From Arthrobacter sp. JZ12 (GTDB taxonomy: Bacteria; Actinomycetota; Actinomycetes; Actinomycetales; Micrococcaceae): DNA of 64,000 nt. The translations under genes and the position numbers were made by a program. This document shows positions 43,196 through 52,447 of the stretch, piece by piece. The stretch covers positions 310,001 through 374,000 of the forward strand of contig NZ_CP045246.1 in the NCBI RefSeq assembly GCF_035189165.1, in the 5' to 3' direction. The notes below the pieces were generated by a model. The model did not search any database, had not been told where the DNA came from, and saw only the letters and a program-made list of their open reading frames with translations. Every line of letters starts with the position of its first letter. Position 1 is the stretch's first letter.

Positions 43196-44362
43196 ATGGA
43201 GAGCGCCCTTCCGCCTGCAGACTTCTACGGCTTCGAGGCACTGCTCAGCGCCGCCGAACAGGCCAAACTGCAGGACGTCCGCGATTTCCTGGCCAAGGAA
43301 GTCCACCCGCATGCCGTCGACTGGTGGAACCGCGCGGAGTTTCCCCTCGAGGTGCTTCCCAAACTCGCGGCGCTGAACCTCAGCACGCCGGTGCAGCAGG
43401 GCTACAGCCACCTGTTCAGCGGAATGGTCATTGCCGAACTCACCCGCGCGGACACCTCGCTCGCCACGTTCTTCATGGTGCATCACGACCTCTTCGTCGA
43501 AGCGCTCCACGAGTTCGGCACCGACGACCAGAAGGCGCGGCTGCTGAAGGACGCAATGGAGCTGAAAATTACCGGCGCCTTCGCCCTGACCGAACCCCTG
43601 CACGGTTCCGACGTGGCAGGCGGCATGGCCACGACCGCCACCCGCGAGGGCGACACCTGGATCCTCAACGGCGCCAAGCGCTGGATCGGCAACGGAACGT
43701 TCTGCGACTACATGCTCCTGTGGGCGCGCGACACGTCCGACGGCGCAGTGCGCGGATTCATCCTCGACGCACGGCTGCCCGGGGTCACCCGCACGCCCAT
43801 CGAGAACAAGATCGCGCTGCGCACCGTCCAGAACGCTGATGTCCTCCTGGAAGATGTCCGGGTGCCCGAGGCGGACCGCTTCGCCGGCATCAACAGCTTC
43901 GACGACACCAAGCACCTGCTGCGCGGTTCCCGGATCCTGGTGGGCTGGCAGGCGGTGGGGCAGCAGCTTGCCGCGTTCGACGCCGCCCGCTCCTACGCTG
44001 TGGAACGTCACCAGTTCGGTCGACCGCTGGCGAGCTTTCAGCTCGTGCAGGAACAGCTCACCCGTATGCTCGGCAACACCACGGCGAGCCTGGGATTGAT
44101 GGCCCGGGTTGCCCAGCTGCAGCAGACAGGCGGGAGGGCCGACATGGCCCAGGCTGCCCTGGCCAAGTCCTACACATCGTCCCTGATGAGGGAAACAGTC
44201 GCCCTGGGCAGGTCAATCTTCGGCGGCAACGGCATCATTACCGACTACCGGATGGCAAAAATCTTCGCCGACGCCGAAGCCATTTACACATATGAGGGAT
44301 CCTTTGAGATCAATACACTCATCGTGGGCAGGGCGGTCACGGGCATCTCAGCGATCCTCTAG
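43196..44362 (+). CDS. Acyl-CoA dehydrogenase (glutaryl-CoA dehydrogenase-like)
   Basis: 388-residue FAD enzyme. GAFALTEPLHGSDVAGGMATTATREGDTWILNGAKRWIGNGTFCDYMLLWAR is the FAD/substrate-binding region, RHQFGRPLASFQLVQEQLTRML the typical helix, and the C-terminal IFADAEAIYTYEGSFEINTLIVGRAVTG contains the catalytic Glu (TYEGSF) at the glutaryl/isovaleryl-CoA dehydrogenase position. Start ATG 43196 with GGACGG upstream. Paired with the SDR gene before it. Confidence 0.93.
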   Translation: MESALPPADFYGFEALLSAAEQAKLQDVRDFLAKEVHPHAVDWWNRAEFPLEVLPKLAALNLSTPVQQGYSHLFSGMVIAELTRADTSLATFFMVHHDLFVEALHEFGTDDQKARLLKDAMELKITGAFALTEPLHGSDVAGGMATTATREGDTWILNGAKRWIGNGTFCDYMLLWARDTSDGAVRGFILDARLPGVTRTPIENKIALRTVQNADVLLEDVRVPEADRFAGINSFDDTKHLLRGSRILVGWQAVGQQLAAFDAARSYAVERHQFGRPLASFQLVQEQLTRMLGNTTASLGLMARVAQLQQTGGRADMAQAALAKSYTSSLMRETVALGRSIFGGNGIITDYRMAKIFADAEAIYTYEGSFEINTLIVGRAVTGISAIL

Positions 44363-44433
44363 GCACTCTCAGATCCTCGCATCCGGCAGGCGGGCTGTTG
44401 CCGCAACACCCCGTGTCAGACAACAGTGGATGT

Positions 44434-45756
44434 ATGAGTTCCCTGCCCCAGCTGTCCATCCGGGACACCGCCGCCGTTGTGGCTCGCGTCCTGTTCCCGA
44501 CAATTGCCAAAGGCCCGATCATTCGACGCCCCCGGGTTGTGGCCCTGGCGGAGAAGCTCCGCCTGGACGAGCGCGCTGTTGCCACCCTGCGCCAGCTCGC
44601 GGAACGTTACCCCACAGGACCGGTCCTCCTTCGACAGCCTTTTCGTCCGCAGGCAGTGGTGCTCGATCCTGCCCACGTGCACCGCGTGCTCGCGGAAACT
44701 CCGAACCCCTTCAGCCCGGCCAGCAGTGAGAAGAAGGCCGCACTGTCGCACTTCCAGCCGCGGAATTCACTGATCTCCAGCGGCCGAGAACGGGAGGTTC
44801 GCCGAGCCCTGCAGGACCAGGTGCTGGACAGTGCGAGCCCGGTTCACCGCCTCGCCGAATCCTTCCTGCCCGCCGTCCAACAGGAAGCGGAGAACCTGAA
44901 GAGGACCGTCCTCAGGTCCGGGACCCTGGACTGGGAGTCCTTCGACCGGGCCTGGAACCGGCTGGTGCGGCGGATCGTCTTCGGGGATCCCGCAGCTGAC
45001 GACATCGCCCTGATCGAGATGTTGCAACAGCTCCGTTCCAACGCGAACTGGGCTTTCCTGAAACCCCGTAAACGCCGGTTGAGGGCGCAGTTCCTGGGCG
45101 CCGTCGAGCACCGCCTGCGCAAGGCGCCGACTGGCAGCCTCGCCGCTCAAATGTCCGGTGTTCCCTCCCCGGACACCTCGGCTCCGGTGGAGCAGATTCC
45201 GCAGTGGCTGTTCGCCTTCGATCCGGCGGGCATGGCCACGTTCCGGACCCTTGCGGCCGTGACGGGGCACCCGAACGTGCTCTCCCGGGCCCGGCAGGAG
45301 ATCACGGAGAAATCGTCGGAGCGCTCCTACCTGCCGCTGTTGCGAGCGTGCGTGCTGGAGTCACTACGGCTGTGGCCCACCACGCCCCTGGTGCTGCGCC
45401 AGACCACAGGTTCCGTGAGGTTCGCAGCGGGAACCCTGCCGGACCGGTGCGGCGTTCTGATCTATGAGCCCTATTTCCACCGCGATGAACAGCGCGTGCC
45501 CCACCCGCATGCCTACTTCCCGGACCGCTGGCTGAACGACGACGACGGCGACTGGGCGCTCATACCCTTCAGCGAAGGGCCCGCGGCCTGTCCGGGCAGG
45601 CATCTGGTGCTGATGCTCACCAGCGCGTTTCTCTCCCATCTCCTCGAGGGGCTGTCCCTGCAACTCGAATCCTCTGAGCGGTTGGACCGTGGCGGACATC
45701 TTCCCGGGACCCTGAACCACTTCTCCCTGCGTTTCACTGTCCAGTCGAGTAACTGA
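44434..45756 (+). CDS. Cytochrome P450
   Basis: 440 residues from ATG 44434. The K-helix ExxR motif is ESLRLWPTTPL, the haem-binding loop is PFSEGPAACPGRHLVLMLTSAFL with the axial Cys, and EPYFHRDEQRVPHPHAYFPDRWLNDDDGDWALIPF fits the PERF-like region. The usual I-helix acid-alcohol pair is replaced by FAFDPAGMATFRTLAA, where the (A/G)Gx(D/E)T threonine survives as GMAT without the acidic residue. That departure might mean peroxygenase-like or unusual chemistry. The substrate is unknown; the next genes are oxidoreductases. Confidence 0.9.
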   Translation: MSSLPQLSIRDTAAVVARVLFPTIAKGPIIRRPRVVALAEKLRLDERAVATLRQLAERYPTGPVLLRQPFRPQAVVLDPAHVHRVLAETPNPFSPASSEKKAALSHFQPRNSLISSGREREVRRALQDQVLDSASPVHRLAESFLPAVQQEAENLKRTVLRSGTLDWESFDRAWNRLVRRIVFGDPAADDIALIEMLQQLRSNANWAFLKPRKRRLRAQFLGAVEHRLRKAPTGSLAAQMSGVPSPDTSAPVEQIPQWLFAFDPAGMATFRTLAAVTGHPNVLSRARQEITEKSSERSYLPLLRACVLESLRLWPTTPLVLRQTTGSVRFAAGTLPDRCGVLIYEPYFHRDEQRVPHPHAYFPDRWLNDDDGDWALIPFSEGPAACPGRHLVLMLTSAFLSHLLEGLSLQLESSERLDRGGHLPGTLNHFSLRFTVQSSN

Positions 45757-45771
45757 CCTAGGCTGGGCAGC

Positions 45772-46509
45772 ATGAGAATAGCTGTCGCCGGAGGCACCGG
45801 GGTTGTTGGCCGTCATGTCGTTGAACTCGCGCGGGCCCGGGGGCACGAGGTGGATGTCCTCAGCCGATCGAAAGGGGTTGACCTCACCGCGGCAGGCACG
45901 GTCGACCTGACCGGAGTGGAGGCCATCGTCGATGTCACATCCGTCTCGACCACAATCGCGTCGAAAGCGAAGGCATTCTTCACAGCAACTGCCCGTAACC
46001 TCCTCGCCGCCGGCCAAGCGGCCGGTGTGGGCCACTACGTGCTGCTCTCTATCGCCGGTATCGATGGGGCACCTTTCGGCTACTACGCGGGCAAGCTGGA
46101 GCAGGAGCGGTTGGTTTCTGAAGGAAGCATGCCCTGGACAATCCTGCGGGCTACCCAGTTCCACGAGTTCGCCGGCCAGATTCACCAGCGGATGAAAGTC
46201 GGACCGTTGTCACTGGTTCCGGCGATGCGGTCCCAGCCGATTGCAGCCCGCGAAGTTGCCTCGCGGCTTGTGGACTTGGCGGAAGCAGGACCTGCAGGCC
46301 GCGTCCCCGATCTCGCCGGCCCCCAGGAGGAGCGGATGGCGGACCTGTCCCGGCGGTGGGCGAAGGCGACGGGCAAAAAGGGCATCGTTGTAGAGGCAGC
46401 CATCCCCGGCGAATTCGGGCAGGCAATGCGGGACGGCACACTTCTCGCCCGCCCCGGCGCCGAGCACGGCAGCCAGACCTTCGATCAATGGCTCCAATCT
46501 GCCCACTGA
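45772..46509 (+). CDS. NAD(P)-binding SDR-type oxidoreductase (NmrA-like)
   Basis: 245 residues. MRIAVAGGTGVVGRHVVELARARGHEVDVLSR is an atypical-SDR NAD(P)-binding start. LLAAGQAAGVGHYVLLSIAGIDGAPFGYYAGKLEQERLVSEGSMPWTILRATQFHEF contains YYAGK in place of the classic YxxxK pair and is typical of NmrA/NDUFA9-like proteins. It begins 16 bases after the P450 gene and may be transcribed with it. The reaction is unknown. Confidence 0.85.
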   Translation: MRIAVAGGTGVVGRHVVELARARGHEVDVLSRSKGVDLTAAGTVDLTGVEAIVDVTSVSTTIASKAKAFFTATARNLLAAGQAAGVGHYVLLSIAGIDGAPFGYYAGKLEQERLVSEGSMPWTILRATQFHEFAGQIHQRMKVGPLSLVPAMRSQPIAAREVASRLVDLAEAGPAGRVPDLAGPQEERMADLSRRWAKATGKKGIVVEAAIPGEFGQAMRDGTLLARPGAEHGSQTFDQWLQSAH

Positions 46510-46608
46510 TCCATTCGCCCTCGGCCCAATCTCCCGCAGCAAGGAATGTCGACGGGTATGCCTTAGTTGCCTTTCGGAGGAAGCCGCAGTCAATGAAAGG
46601 AAACAGCA

Positions 46609-47529
46609 GTGAAGGCAGTGTTCTACTCCCAATACGGTGAGCCGGGCGTTCTTGAGTACGGCGAGCAGCCTGACCCGAAGGTCGGTCCCGACACCGTTCT
46701 GATCGAGGTCAAGGCAGCGTCCGTCAACCCGGTTGACTGGAAGGTCATGGCCGGATACCTGGACGGTGCGTTGACCGCGCACTTCCCCGTGGTTCCCGGA
46801 TGGGACGTGGCCGGCGTCGTCATCCAGCCCGGGCCTGCGGTCACCGAGTTCTTCGCGGGCGACGAAGTGATGGGTTACGTCCGCATGGACACCGTCGGGC
46901 AGGGAACTTTCGCTGAGAAGGTGTCCGCGCCGGTCCGTGCCCTGGCGCGCAAGCCCGCAAACCTCTCCTGGGCGGAAGCGGCAACCGTTCCGCTGACCGG
47001 CCTCACCGCGCTGCAGTCCCTGGACGCGCTCGACGTCGGTAACGGCGACACTGTGCTGATTCACAACGGCGCAGGCGGCGTTGGTACCTTCGGCATACAG
47101 ATCGCCCGCTCCCGGGGCGCGCGCGTCATCGCAACGGCATCGACAGGAAACCACGGGTTTCTCCTTGAACTAGGCGCCGAACCGGTGGCTTACGGCGAGG
47201 GAGTTGCCGACCGCGTTCGCGAGCTGGCGCCCGAAGGCGTGGACGCCGTCGTCGACTTCGTCGGAGGCGACGACTGGTCAGCCAGCCTTCCCCTTCTGAC
47301 CACTCCCGGACGGGTTGTGTCCATTGCCGATCAGGCAGCCAAGGACCACGGAGGCCGGTACGTTTTCGTGCGTCCCAACCCGGACGATCTGTCCACGCTC
47401 GCCGACCTGATCGAGGCGGGCAAGGTCAAGCCCGTGCTGGCCGAAACCTATCCGCTCGAACGCGCAGCGGAGGCCTTCAAAGCGAACATGGAGGGTCACA
47501 CGCGCGGCAAGATTGCCGTGACCGTCTAA
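46609..47529 (+). CDS. NADP-dependent quinone oxidoreductase (MDR superfamily)
   Basis: 306 residues from GTG 46609, preceded by AAAGGAAA. The quinone-reductase-like GroES domain (SVNPVDWKVMAGYLDGALTAHFPVVPGWDVAGVV) is followed by the Rossmann fold DTVLIHNGAGGVGTFGIQIARSRGARVIATAS. There are no zinc-binding cysteines, so it belongs to the zinc-free branch (quinone or enoyl reductases). The substrate is unknown. It is likely in the same unit as the preceding oxidoreductases. Confidence 0.9.
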   Translation: MKAVFYSQYGEPGVLEYGEQPDPKVGPDTVLIEVKAASVNPVDWKVMAGYLDGALTAHFPVVPGWDVAGVVIQPGPAVTEFFAGDEVMGYVRMDTVGQGTFAEKVSAPVRALARKPANLSWAEAATVPLTGLTALQSLDALDVGNGDTVLIHNGAGGVGTFGIQIARSRGARVIATASTGNHGFLLELGAEPVAYGEGVADRVRELAPEGVDAVVDFVGGDDWSASLPLLTTPGRVVSIADQAAKDHGGRYVFVRPNPDDLSTLADLIEAGKVKPVLAETYPLERAAEAFKANMEGHTRGKIAVTV

Positions 47530-47539
47530 ACCTGGGCGC

Positions 47540-48898
47540 TCAGCGGAGGTTGCGCCCGTCCTCGTCCTCGTCGTAATAGTCGTCGTCATCGTCGGTGAGC
47601 TCGATCGGCGGCAGATTGGCAGTCTGCCGCCGGCGGAGCGCCCGCCGGTAGGAGTGGTCCACATGATGCCGCCGCGAACCTGCCGTGATGAGGATCAGGA
47701 AGGCAGCCAGCGCGGCGGCCGCCGCGACGAGCACCGAGGCCGGTTGTCCGGTAATGCGCTCAACGATGGTCCAGCCCAACCCCCACGAGAGGGCAAGGGC
47801 CACTGAAACCCGCCCTCGGTCAGTGGAGCACACAATGCTGCCCGCCAGGACAAGGATGCCGAGCCCGATCAGGGCCCAGATCACCGCGTCATCCAGCACC
47901 CAGGTGAAACCGTTTCGGGTCAGCACGGCGGCGGCTGAGGAGAACGCGGTGTAACCGGTCCATCCCAGGAACAGCCCAAGCGGGACATCCACCATCGCGG
48001 CATCCAGTCGAGTGGCGGCCGGCCAGCGGTTCAGCCAGAAGATGGTTACCAGCAGCACCACAAGCAGGATGCAGAGCAGAGCCAGATGCAGGACATCCAG
48101 TCCGGCCCTGGTTGCAAGCGCGAGAGCAAGGGTCAGGACCGCCGCAGTGATCACCGCCCAACCGACACGGCGATGACGCGGGCTGTCACCCTGATGCGGT
48201 AACCACTGGTGTACCACATAGGCCAGCAGGCCCAGCCCGATGACAGCCCACAGCAACAGCGAAAGCCGGTTCGGAGCCACTACGCTTGCGTCCGGCGCAA
48301 GCACCTCGGCGTTCCAGATCTCCGGTCCTCCGAAGAGGCCCGTCAACCACACGATTGCCGCGAGCGTACCGAGCACCACCACTGTGACGAGCGCTCGCCG
48401 GACGTGGTCGATCGGCCAGGTCCGGACGTTCCTCGCTGCGCTTTTGCCCGCGGAGGCCGTCCAGCCCGCAGTCTGTTTGCCTGATTTCACGGCCCACGCT
48501 GCTGCGGTGCTTGAGGCGCTGGCGGCCGTTGCCCGCAGCTTCTTCGCCCGCTGGTGGATTAGCTTCTCAGCACGCTGGTCCGGATCGGGTGAGGGGCTGG
48601 CGGGTAGGCCGGTCTCAGGCTCCCGGTCCGGCTCGCCCGCCGGTACCGCCGGAGGATGTGCGGATGCGGCCTCCGGTTGCACGGATGCCACCGTCGTCGG
48701 CTCTTCCGGCGCCGGCCCCTTCGGAGCCGCCTCTTTTGCCCGCGCGGCTTTCAGGCGTTCAAGGACGCTGTTCTGGTTGGTCGACGTCGGGGAGTTCGGT
48801 GTCGGAGCGGGCGATGTTCGAGGCGCCGGACTCGCGGATCGTGGAGGTCGCTGCGGTGTCTGCGGCAGTCGAGGGTTGGACGGGCTCGGCATGCTCAT
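47540..48898 (-). CDS. TspO/MBR-like membrane protein with disordered N-terminus and acidic tail
   Basis: 452 residues. Residues 1-165 are Pro/Ser/Ala-rich and low in complexity. About seven hydrophobic segments follow (170-415), and NRLSLLLWAVIGLGLLAYVVHQWLPHQGDSPRHRRVGWAVITAAVLTLALALATRAG aligns with the TspO signature of the protein at 18707-19513 (WLPxQ, RHRRxGW). The C-terminus is a strongly acidic DDDDDYYDEDEDG stretch. The start ATG 48898 has GGAAG five bases upstream and lies 140 bases inside the preceding DedA gene in another frame, an unusually long same-strand overlap. Confidence 0.72.
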   Translation of the reverse strand: MSMPSPSNPRLPQTPQRPPRSASPAPRTSPAPTPNSPTSTNQNSVLERLKAARAKEAAPKGPAPEEPTTVASVQPEAASAHPPAVPAGEPDREPETGLPASPSPDPDQRAEKLIHQRAKKLRATAASASSTAAAWAVKSGKQTAGWTASAGKSAARNVRTWPIDHVRRALVTVVVLGTLAAIVWLTGLFGGPEIWNAEVLAPDASVVAPNRLSLLLWAVIGLGLLAYVVHQWLPHQGDSPRHRRVGWAVITAAVLTLALALATRAGLDVLHLALLCILLVVLLVTIFWLNRWPAATRLDAAMVDVPLGLFLGWTGYTAFSSAAAVLTRNGFTWVLDDAVIWALIGLGILVLAGSIVCSTDRGRVSVALALSWGLGWTIVERITGQPASVLVAAAAALAAFLILITAGSRRHHVDHSYRRALRRRQTANLPPIELTDDDDDYYDEDEDGRNLR

Positions 48899-49496
48899 AG
48901 GTCTTCCGTACCTCCCGGCGCTGCTTGAGCGCGACGAATGCAGCGATAATCAGTCCCACCAGAGTACCCACAGCCATTCCCAGAAGTGCGCTGGCCCACA
49001 TGGGGAAACCGGTAGTTGCATCCGAAACGTAACCTAGCCCCACAAGCCAGCACGACCAGAGCAGCCCACCCACCGCGGCCAAGCCAAGGAACGGACGAAA
49101 CGGCAGTTCGGCAATCCCCGCAGCAGCGATTCCCGCAGTCCGGCCGCCGGGGAGGAAGCGAAGCGCTACCAGGCCTGCATAAGTGGGAGATTTCCCGGCT
49201 TTCTCCACCGCGCTGCGGATACCGCGATGAACCGCCCGACCCCAGCGGAAGCGGTCGAGCCAGTGCGTGAGTTTCTTGCGGAAGAGCAGGTACAGCGCAA
49301 GGTCGCCGAGCAGGCTGCCGGTCGTAGCGGTCAGCAGGGCGATTGGAAGAAGCACTGAACCGTCGGACGCGAGCGAACCCGACGCGATGACGAGGAACTC
49401 CGAAGGCATGACCGGAGCGAAAACGTCGGCGATGACCACCAGCAACGTGACCGGATGGATCATCACAGACCACTCGGCGAGGGTTGACAGGTCCAC
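48759..49496 (-). CDS. DedA family (SNARE-associated) membrane protein
   Basis: 245 residues from GTG 49496. IADVFAPVMPSEFLVIASGSLASDG, ALLTATTGSLLGDLALYLLFRKKLTHWL (GDxxxYxxG-like), and YAGLVALRFLPGGRTAGIAAAGIAELPFRPFLGLAAVGGLLWSCWLVGLGYVSD are the family motifs, including the arginine in RFLPGGR. DedA proteins move phospholipids (e.g. undecaprenyl phosphate or PE) across the membrane. The C-terminal 45 residues (after KKQRRE-like KQRREVRKTYEHAE) are low-complexity because this DNA also encodes the start of the next gene. Confidence 0.88.
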   Translation of the reverse strand: MDLSTLAEWSVMIHPVTLLVVIADVFAPVMPSEFLVIASGSLASDGSVLLPIALLTATTGSLLGDLALYLLFRKKLTHWLDRFRWGRAVHRGIRSAVEKAGKSPTYAGLVALRFLPGGRTAGIAAAGIAELPFRPFLGLAAVGGLLWSCWLVGLGYVSDATTGFPMWASALLGMAVGTLVGLIIAAFVALKQRREVRKTYEHAEPVQPSTAADTAATSTIRESGASNIARSDTELPDVDQPEQRP

Positions 49497-49537
49497 CTAT
49501 CCAAATCTACAGGCGAAGGCAGTCCTGTGAGTTGGCG

Positions 49538-50470
49538 TCAGGAGGTTTCTCCAAGGCCCCGGGTCAGGGCGGAAAGCTCCAGCTTGCTGGTGAACGAGGT
49601 TGGGCGACCGCTGAGCGGGTCCTCGAACTCGATGTGCCGGGCCAACAGCTGCAACGGCTTGGAGTAGTCATCCTCCTGCTGCGGTTGGAGAACCGGGTAG
49701 AACAGATCGTTGAGGATGCCGAGGCCCAGTCCGGCCATGTGCAGGCGCAGTTGGTGCGTCTTTCCGGTGTGGGGGTGCAGACGGTAGCGCCCTACGCCGT
49801 CGTGCTCTCCGACGAGCTGCACGCGGGTCTCCGCGTTCGGCTCACCGGGGACCTCCTGTGCCAGGAGGTAGTCGCGGGACTTGATGATGCGGCTGGTAAC
49901 CGTGCGCGGGTGAACGTCCAGCTGGAGCGAAGGATCCACCGGCGCGGCGGCCTCGTATTCCTTGCGGATGCGACGGTTCTCGAACAGGAGCTGGTAGGCG
50001 CCGCGGGTTGCAGGGTTGGTTGAAAACATGAGGATTCCGGCTGTCATGCGGTCCAGCCGGTGCATGGGGATGAGATCCGGAAGCTCCAGCTGTACCCGCA
50101 GGCGCACCAGTGCAGACTCGGCCACGTACATTCCGCCGGGGGTTGTGGGCAGGAAGTGGGGCTTGTCCACCACCAGCAGGTTCTCGTCCTGGTGCAGGAT
50201 GCTGAGCTCGACGGGAATGCGCTTCTCCACCGGAAGTTCCCGGTAGTACCAGACGAAGGTGTGCTCTCCGAGCGGGGTGTGCCGGGTGAGCCTCTTACCA
50301 CCAAGGGCCACCACTTCGCCCCGGTCGAAGCGCTCGGCAATTCCCTCGGGATCCACGTGGTTCCACCGGTCCAGGATGTACTCCAGCGCCGTGCTCCACG
50401 GGCCCTCTTCGGGAAGCCTCAGGCGCGTGGCGTTGACGCCGTTACGGACCGGGAGCGGGGATTGCATCAC
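49538..50470 (-). CDS. RluA family pseudouridine synthase
   Basis: 310 residues. The catalytic motif PMHRLDRMTAGILMFS (HRLDxxTxG) is clear, and LSILHQDENLLVVDKPHFLPTTPGG precedes it; RYRLHPHTGKTHQLRLHMAGLG is the second conserved block. It isomerises uridine to pseudouridine in rRNA or tRNA; the target site cannot be told. The N-terminus lacks an evident S4 domain. GTG 50470 and ATG 50467 are both possible starts. Confidence 0.92.
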   Translation of the reverse strand: MMQSPLPVRNGVNATRLRLPEEGPWSTALEYILDRWNHVDPEGIAERFDRGEVVALGGKRLTRHTPLGEHTFVWYYRELPVEKRIPVELSILHQDENLLVVDKPHFLPTTPGGMYVAESALVRLRVQLELPDLIPMHRLDRMTAGILMFSTNPATRGAYQLLFENRRIRKEYEAAAPVDPSLQLDVHPRTVTSRIIKSRDYLLAQEVPGEPNAETRVQLVGEHDGVGRYRLHPHTGKTHQLRLHMAGLGLGILNDLFYPVLQPQQEDDYSKPLQLLARHIEFEDPLSGRPTSFTSKLELSALTRGLGETS

Positions 50471-50490
50471 CCATCAAGGGTAGCGGGATG

Positions 50491-52437
50491 CTAGCAGCCC
50501 GTGATTCGGTACAGCTCCGCTGCCCCCTCGCTGTCCACCAGCTCGAAGCCGTTCTCAGGCGTAAGGTCCTGGAGGCCGGGTTCCACCACCCGCTCGCCGG
50601 GATGCACCGAGCGGGTACCGAAATCCAGCACGTACCGTGCGCCCGTCTGCTCAACCGCCGGGCATACCTCGGGGTTGCTGGTCAGCTCATCGAGCGAGTT
50701 GAAGAGAACCTTGCCTGCGTCCGTCGGGGGAACCTCCCCGTACAGGATCACGCCGGGTATGCCTGCATAGCTGTAGGAAAGGGAAGCGCCGGTTAGGGGT
50801 ACGCCCACTATTGCCGCGCCGGGCTCCACCGTCTCCGGCAGGCGCCGGATCAGTGCGAGTTCATCCGCGGTCAGCAACTGCGAATCCTCGGTGAACTGGT
50901 ACTTTGCAGCAGCTTCCGCCACTCCCCGCTGCACGGCGCCCAGCGGCGCCAGAGCCAGGCCGGCCAGGACTACGACGACGGCGGCCGCGGACATTCGTCT
51001 ACCGCGCCCGCTTGCGATTCCGCTCCCGCTCGCAAGGTAACGCCGCACGGCGGGACGGAGTACGTCGACGAGGGCTACCGCACCGACGGATGCGAGGATT
51101 ACGCCGGAGACGGGCAGCATGGCGCTGATGCGGAAGAAGTCGTTGTACCAGACGCCTGCAACGATCCACCGGAGGTCGGGAGCCTCCTTCCAGTTGCCGA
51201 TCACGAAGAGCATCGCCCCGAGGCAGTACAGGAACAGTGCCCACAGGTGTCGACGCCGATAAATCAGCGCCACCGCTCCAATCAGCGTGAGCGCGGCGGC
51301 CAGGTACGCCGGCGGTCGATACAGCGGAGCCTGTGTCAGCACCTCATGGAGCGCGAGCTGCACGTTGCCGAGCTCGTCCCAATTGTCGGAGCCACCCCGT
51401 GAGGGTCGAAGCAGCATCCACGCTGAGCCGAGGACCAAAAGGAAGGCTGCGGTGGGAACAAGGGTGCGCCATGCGGGCATGCTGCCGCGGCGCAGTCGAC
51501 GGTAGGCGGCGGCAAGAACCATCGGCAGGCTCAGGCCAAGGGCACCCACCAGGGACGCGGGATGGGCAAAGGCCAACCCGGGGGCAACGCCGGCGAGCAG
51601 CAGGAGGTTGGCCGCCGTCATCGTTCGCAGGGGCGCGCCGACCCGCAGCAGCTGCACTACCAACCCGAGCACAGCGGGAAGGAGGGCGATCGAGAGCAGG
51701 AACGGGAAGACCACCCCGAACTCGTACAGGAGGTATGGAAAGCTGCTGTACGCGCCCGACAGGACGGCGGCGCCGAGCAGGGCTGAACGGCGCTCGCCGG
51801 TTACGCGGGTGACGAGGAAGAGGCAGCCGACACTCCAGATCCCCAGAACGATCGACAGGTTCACCACGTTGATAGCGGCCGGAACCGACAGGCCGGACGT
51901 CACCAGAACCAACGAAACGAGAGCATGCCAGCCGGCGGGATAGAAGACCGGTGCACGCGTTCCCAGGTAGCCAAGGTCGAGCGAGGATGCGTTGCCCGTC
52001 TCAGCGATGTAGCGGACGGCGTTGAGGTGGAAAATATTGTCGTGGGATTGGGCGATATTCTCCGGGTGGCCGAAGATCCACAGGGTGATCAGGCCGACCG
52101 GCACGGCGGCAACGGCCCACGCGGTCAGGCTGCGGCCCAGCGGCCGGCCCGGATCCGTGCGGATCCTCTCAGGGAGGCTCCCTGCGTAGCTGCGTCTCAT
52201 CAACCACAGCACAAGCCCGACAGCCAGCGTGACGCTGACGAGTGGAATGAGGGACCAGCGCACCCCCGCGAGCGATGCAAGCTCCGCGGCGACGACGGCG
52301 GCGGTCACGCTCAAGGGTCCGGCCAGGGCAAGGAGGGTCAGCCGCCGCAGCCCGAGGAGTGCGCCCCAAAGCATGCCCGGTCCCAGAAGTACCAACGCCG
52401 ACACAGCAAAGCCGGGAAGCGTGCTGAGCCAGGTCAT
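50491..52437 (-). CDS. Large polytopic membrane protein (DUF6541-like)
   Basis: 648 residues with about 13 hydrophobic helices and a C-terminal soluble part of about 140 residues. The first helices (LPGFAVSALVLLGPGMLWGALLGLRRLTLLALAGPLSVTAAVVAAELASLAGV) and SHDNIFHLNAVRYIAETGNASSLDLGYLGTRAPVFYPAGWHALVSLVLV give a layout like GT-C glycosyltransferases; SHDNIFH has an acidic loop residue near the position used by GT-C enzymes. Actinobacterial proteins of this type are annotated DUF6541 and tend to occur near cell-wall glycan genes. No specific role can be claimed. SD AAGGGAG precedes ATG 52437. Confidence 0.75.
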   Translation of the reverse strand: MTWLSTLPGFAVSALVLLGPGMLWGALLGLRRLTLLALAGPLSVTAAVVAAELASLAGVRWSLIPLVSVTLAVGLVLWLMRRSYAGSLPERIRTDPGRPLGRSLTAWAVAAVPVGLITLWIFGHPENIAQSHDNIFHLNAVRYIAETGNASSLDLGYLGTRAPVFYPAGWHALVSLVLVTSGLSVPAAINVVNLSIVLGIWSVGCLFLVTRVTGERRSALLGAAVLSGAYSSFPYLLYEFGVVFPFLLSIALLPAVLGLVVQLLRVGAPLRTMTAANLLLLAGVAPGLAFAHPASLVGALGLSLPMVLAAAYRRLRRGSMPAWRTLVPTAAFLLVLGSAWMLLRPSRGGSDNWDELGNVQLALHEVLTQAPLYRPPAYLAAALTLIGAVALIYRRRHLWALFLYCLGAMLFVIGNWKEAPDLRWIVAGVWYNDFFRISAMLPVSGVILASVGAVALVDVLRPAVRRYLASGSGIASGRGRRMSAAAVVVVLAGLALAPLGAVQRGVAEAAAKYQFTEDSQLLTADELALIRRLPETVEPGAAIVGVPLTGASLSYSYAGIPGVILYGEVPPTDAGKVLFNSLDELTSNPEVCPAVEQTGARYVLDFGTRSVHPGERVVEPGLQDLTPENGFELVDSEGAAELYRITGC

Positions 52438-52447
52438 TGTCTCCCTT

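Noticed and set aside
50491-52437. Firm assignment as a mannosyl- or arabinosyltransferase
   Set aside because: Topology resembles GT-C enzymes, but I cannot identify a convincing catalytic loop motif or glycan cluster beside it.
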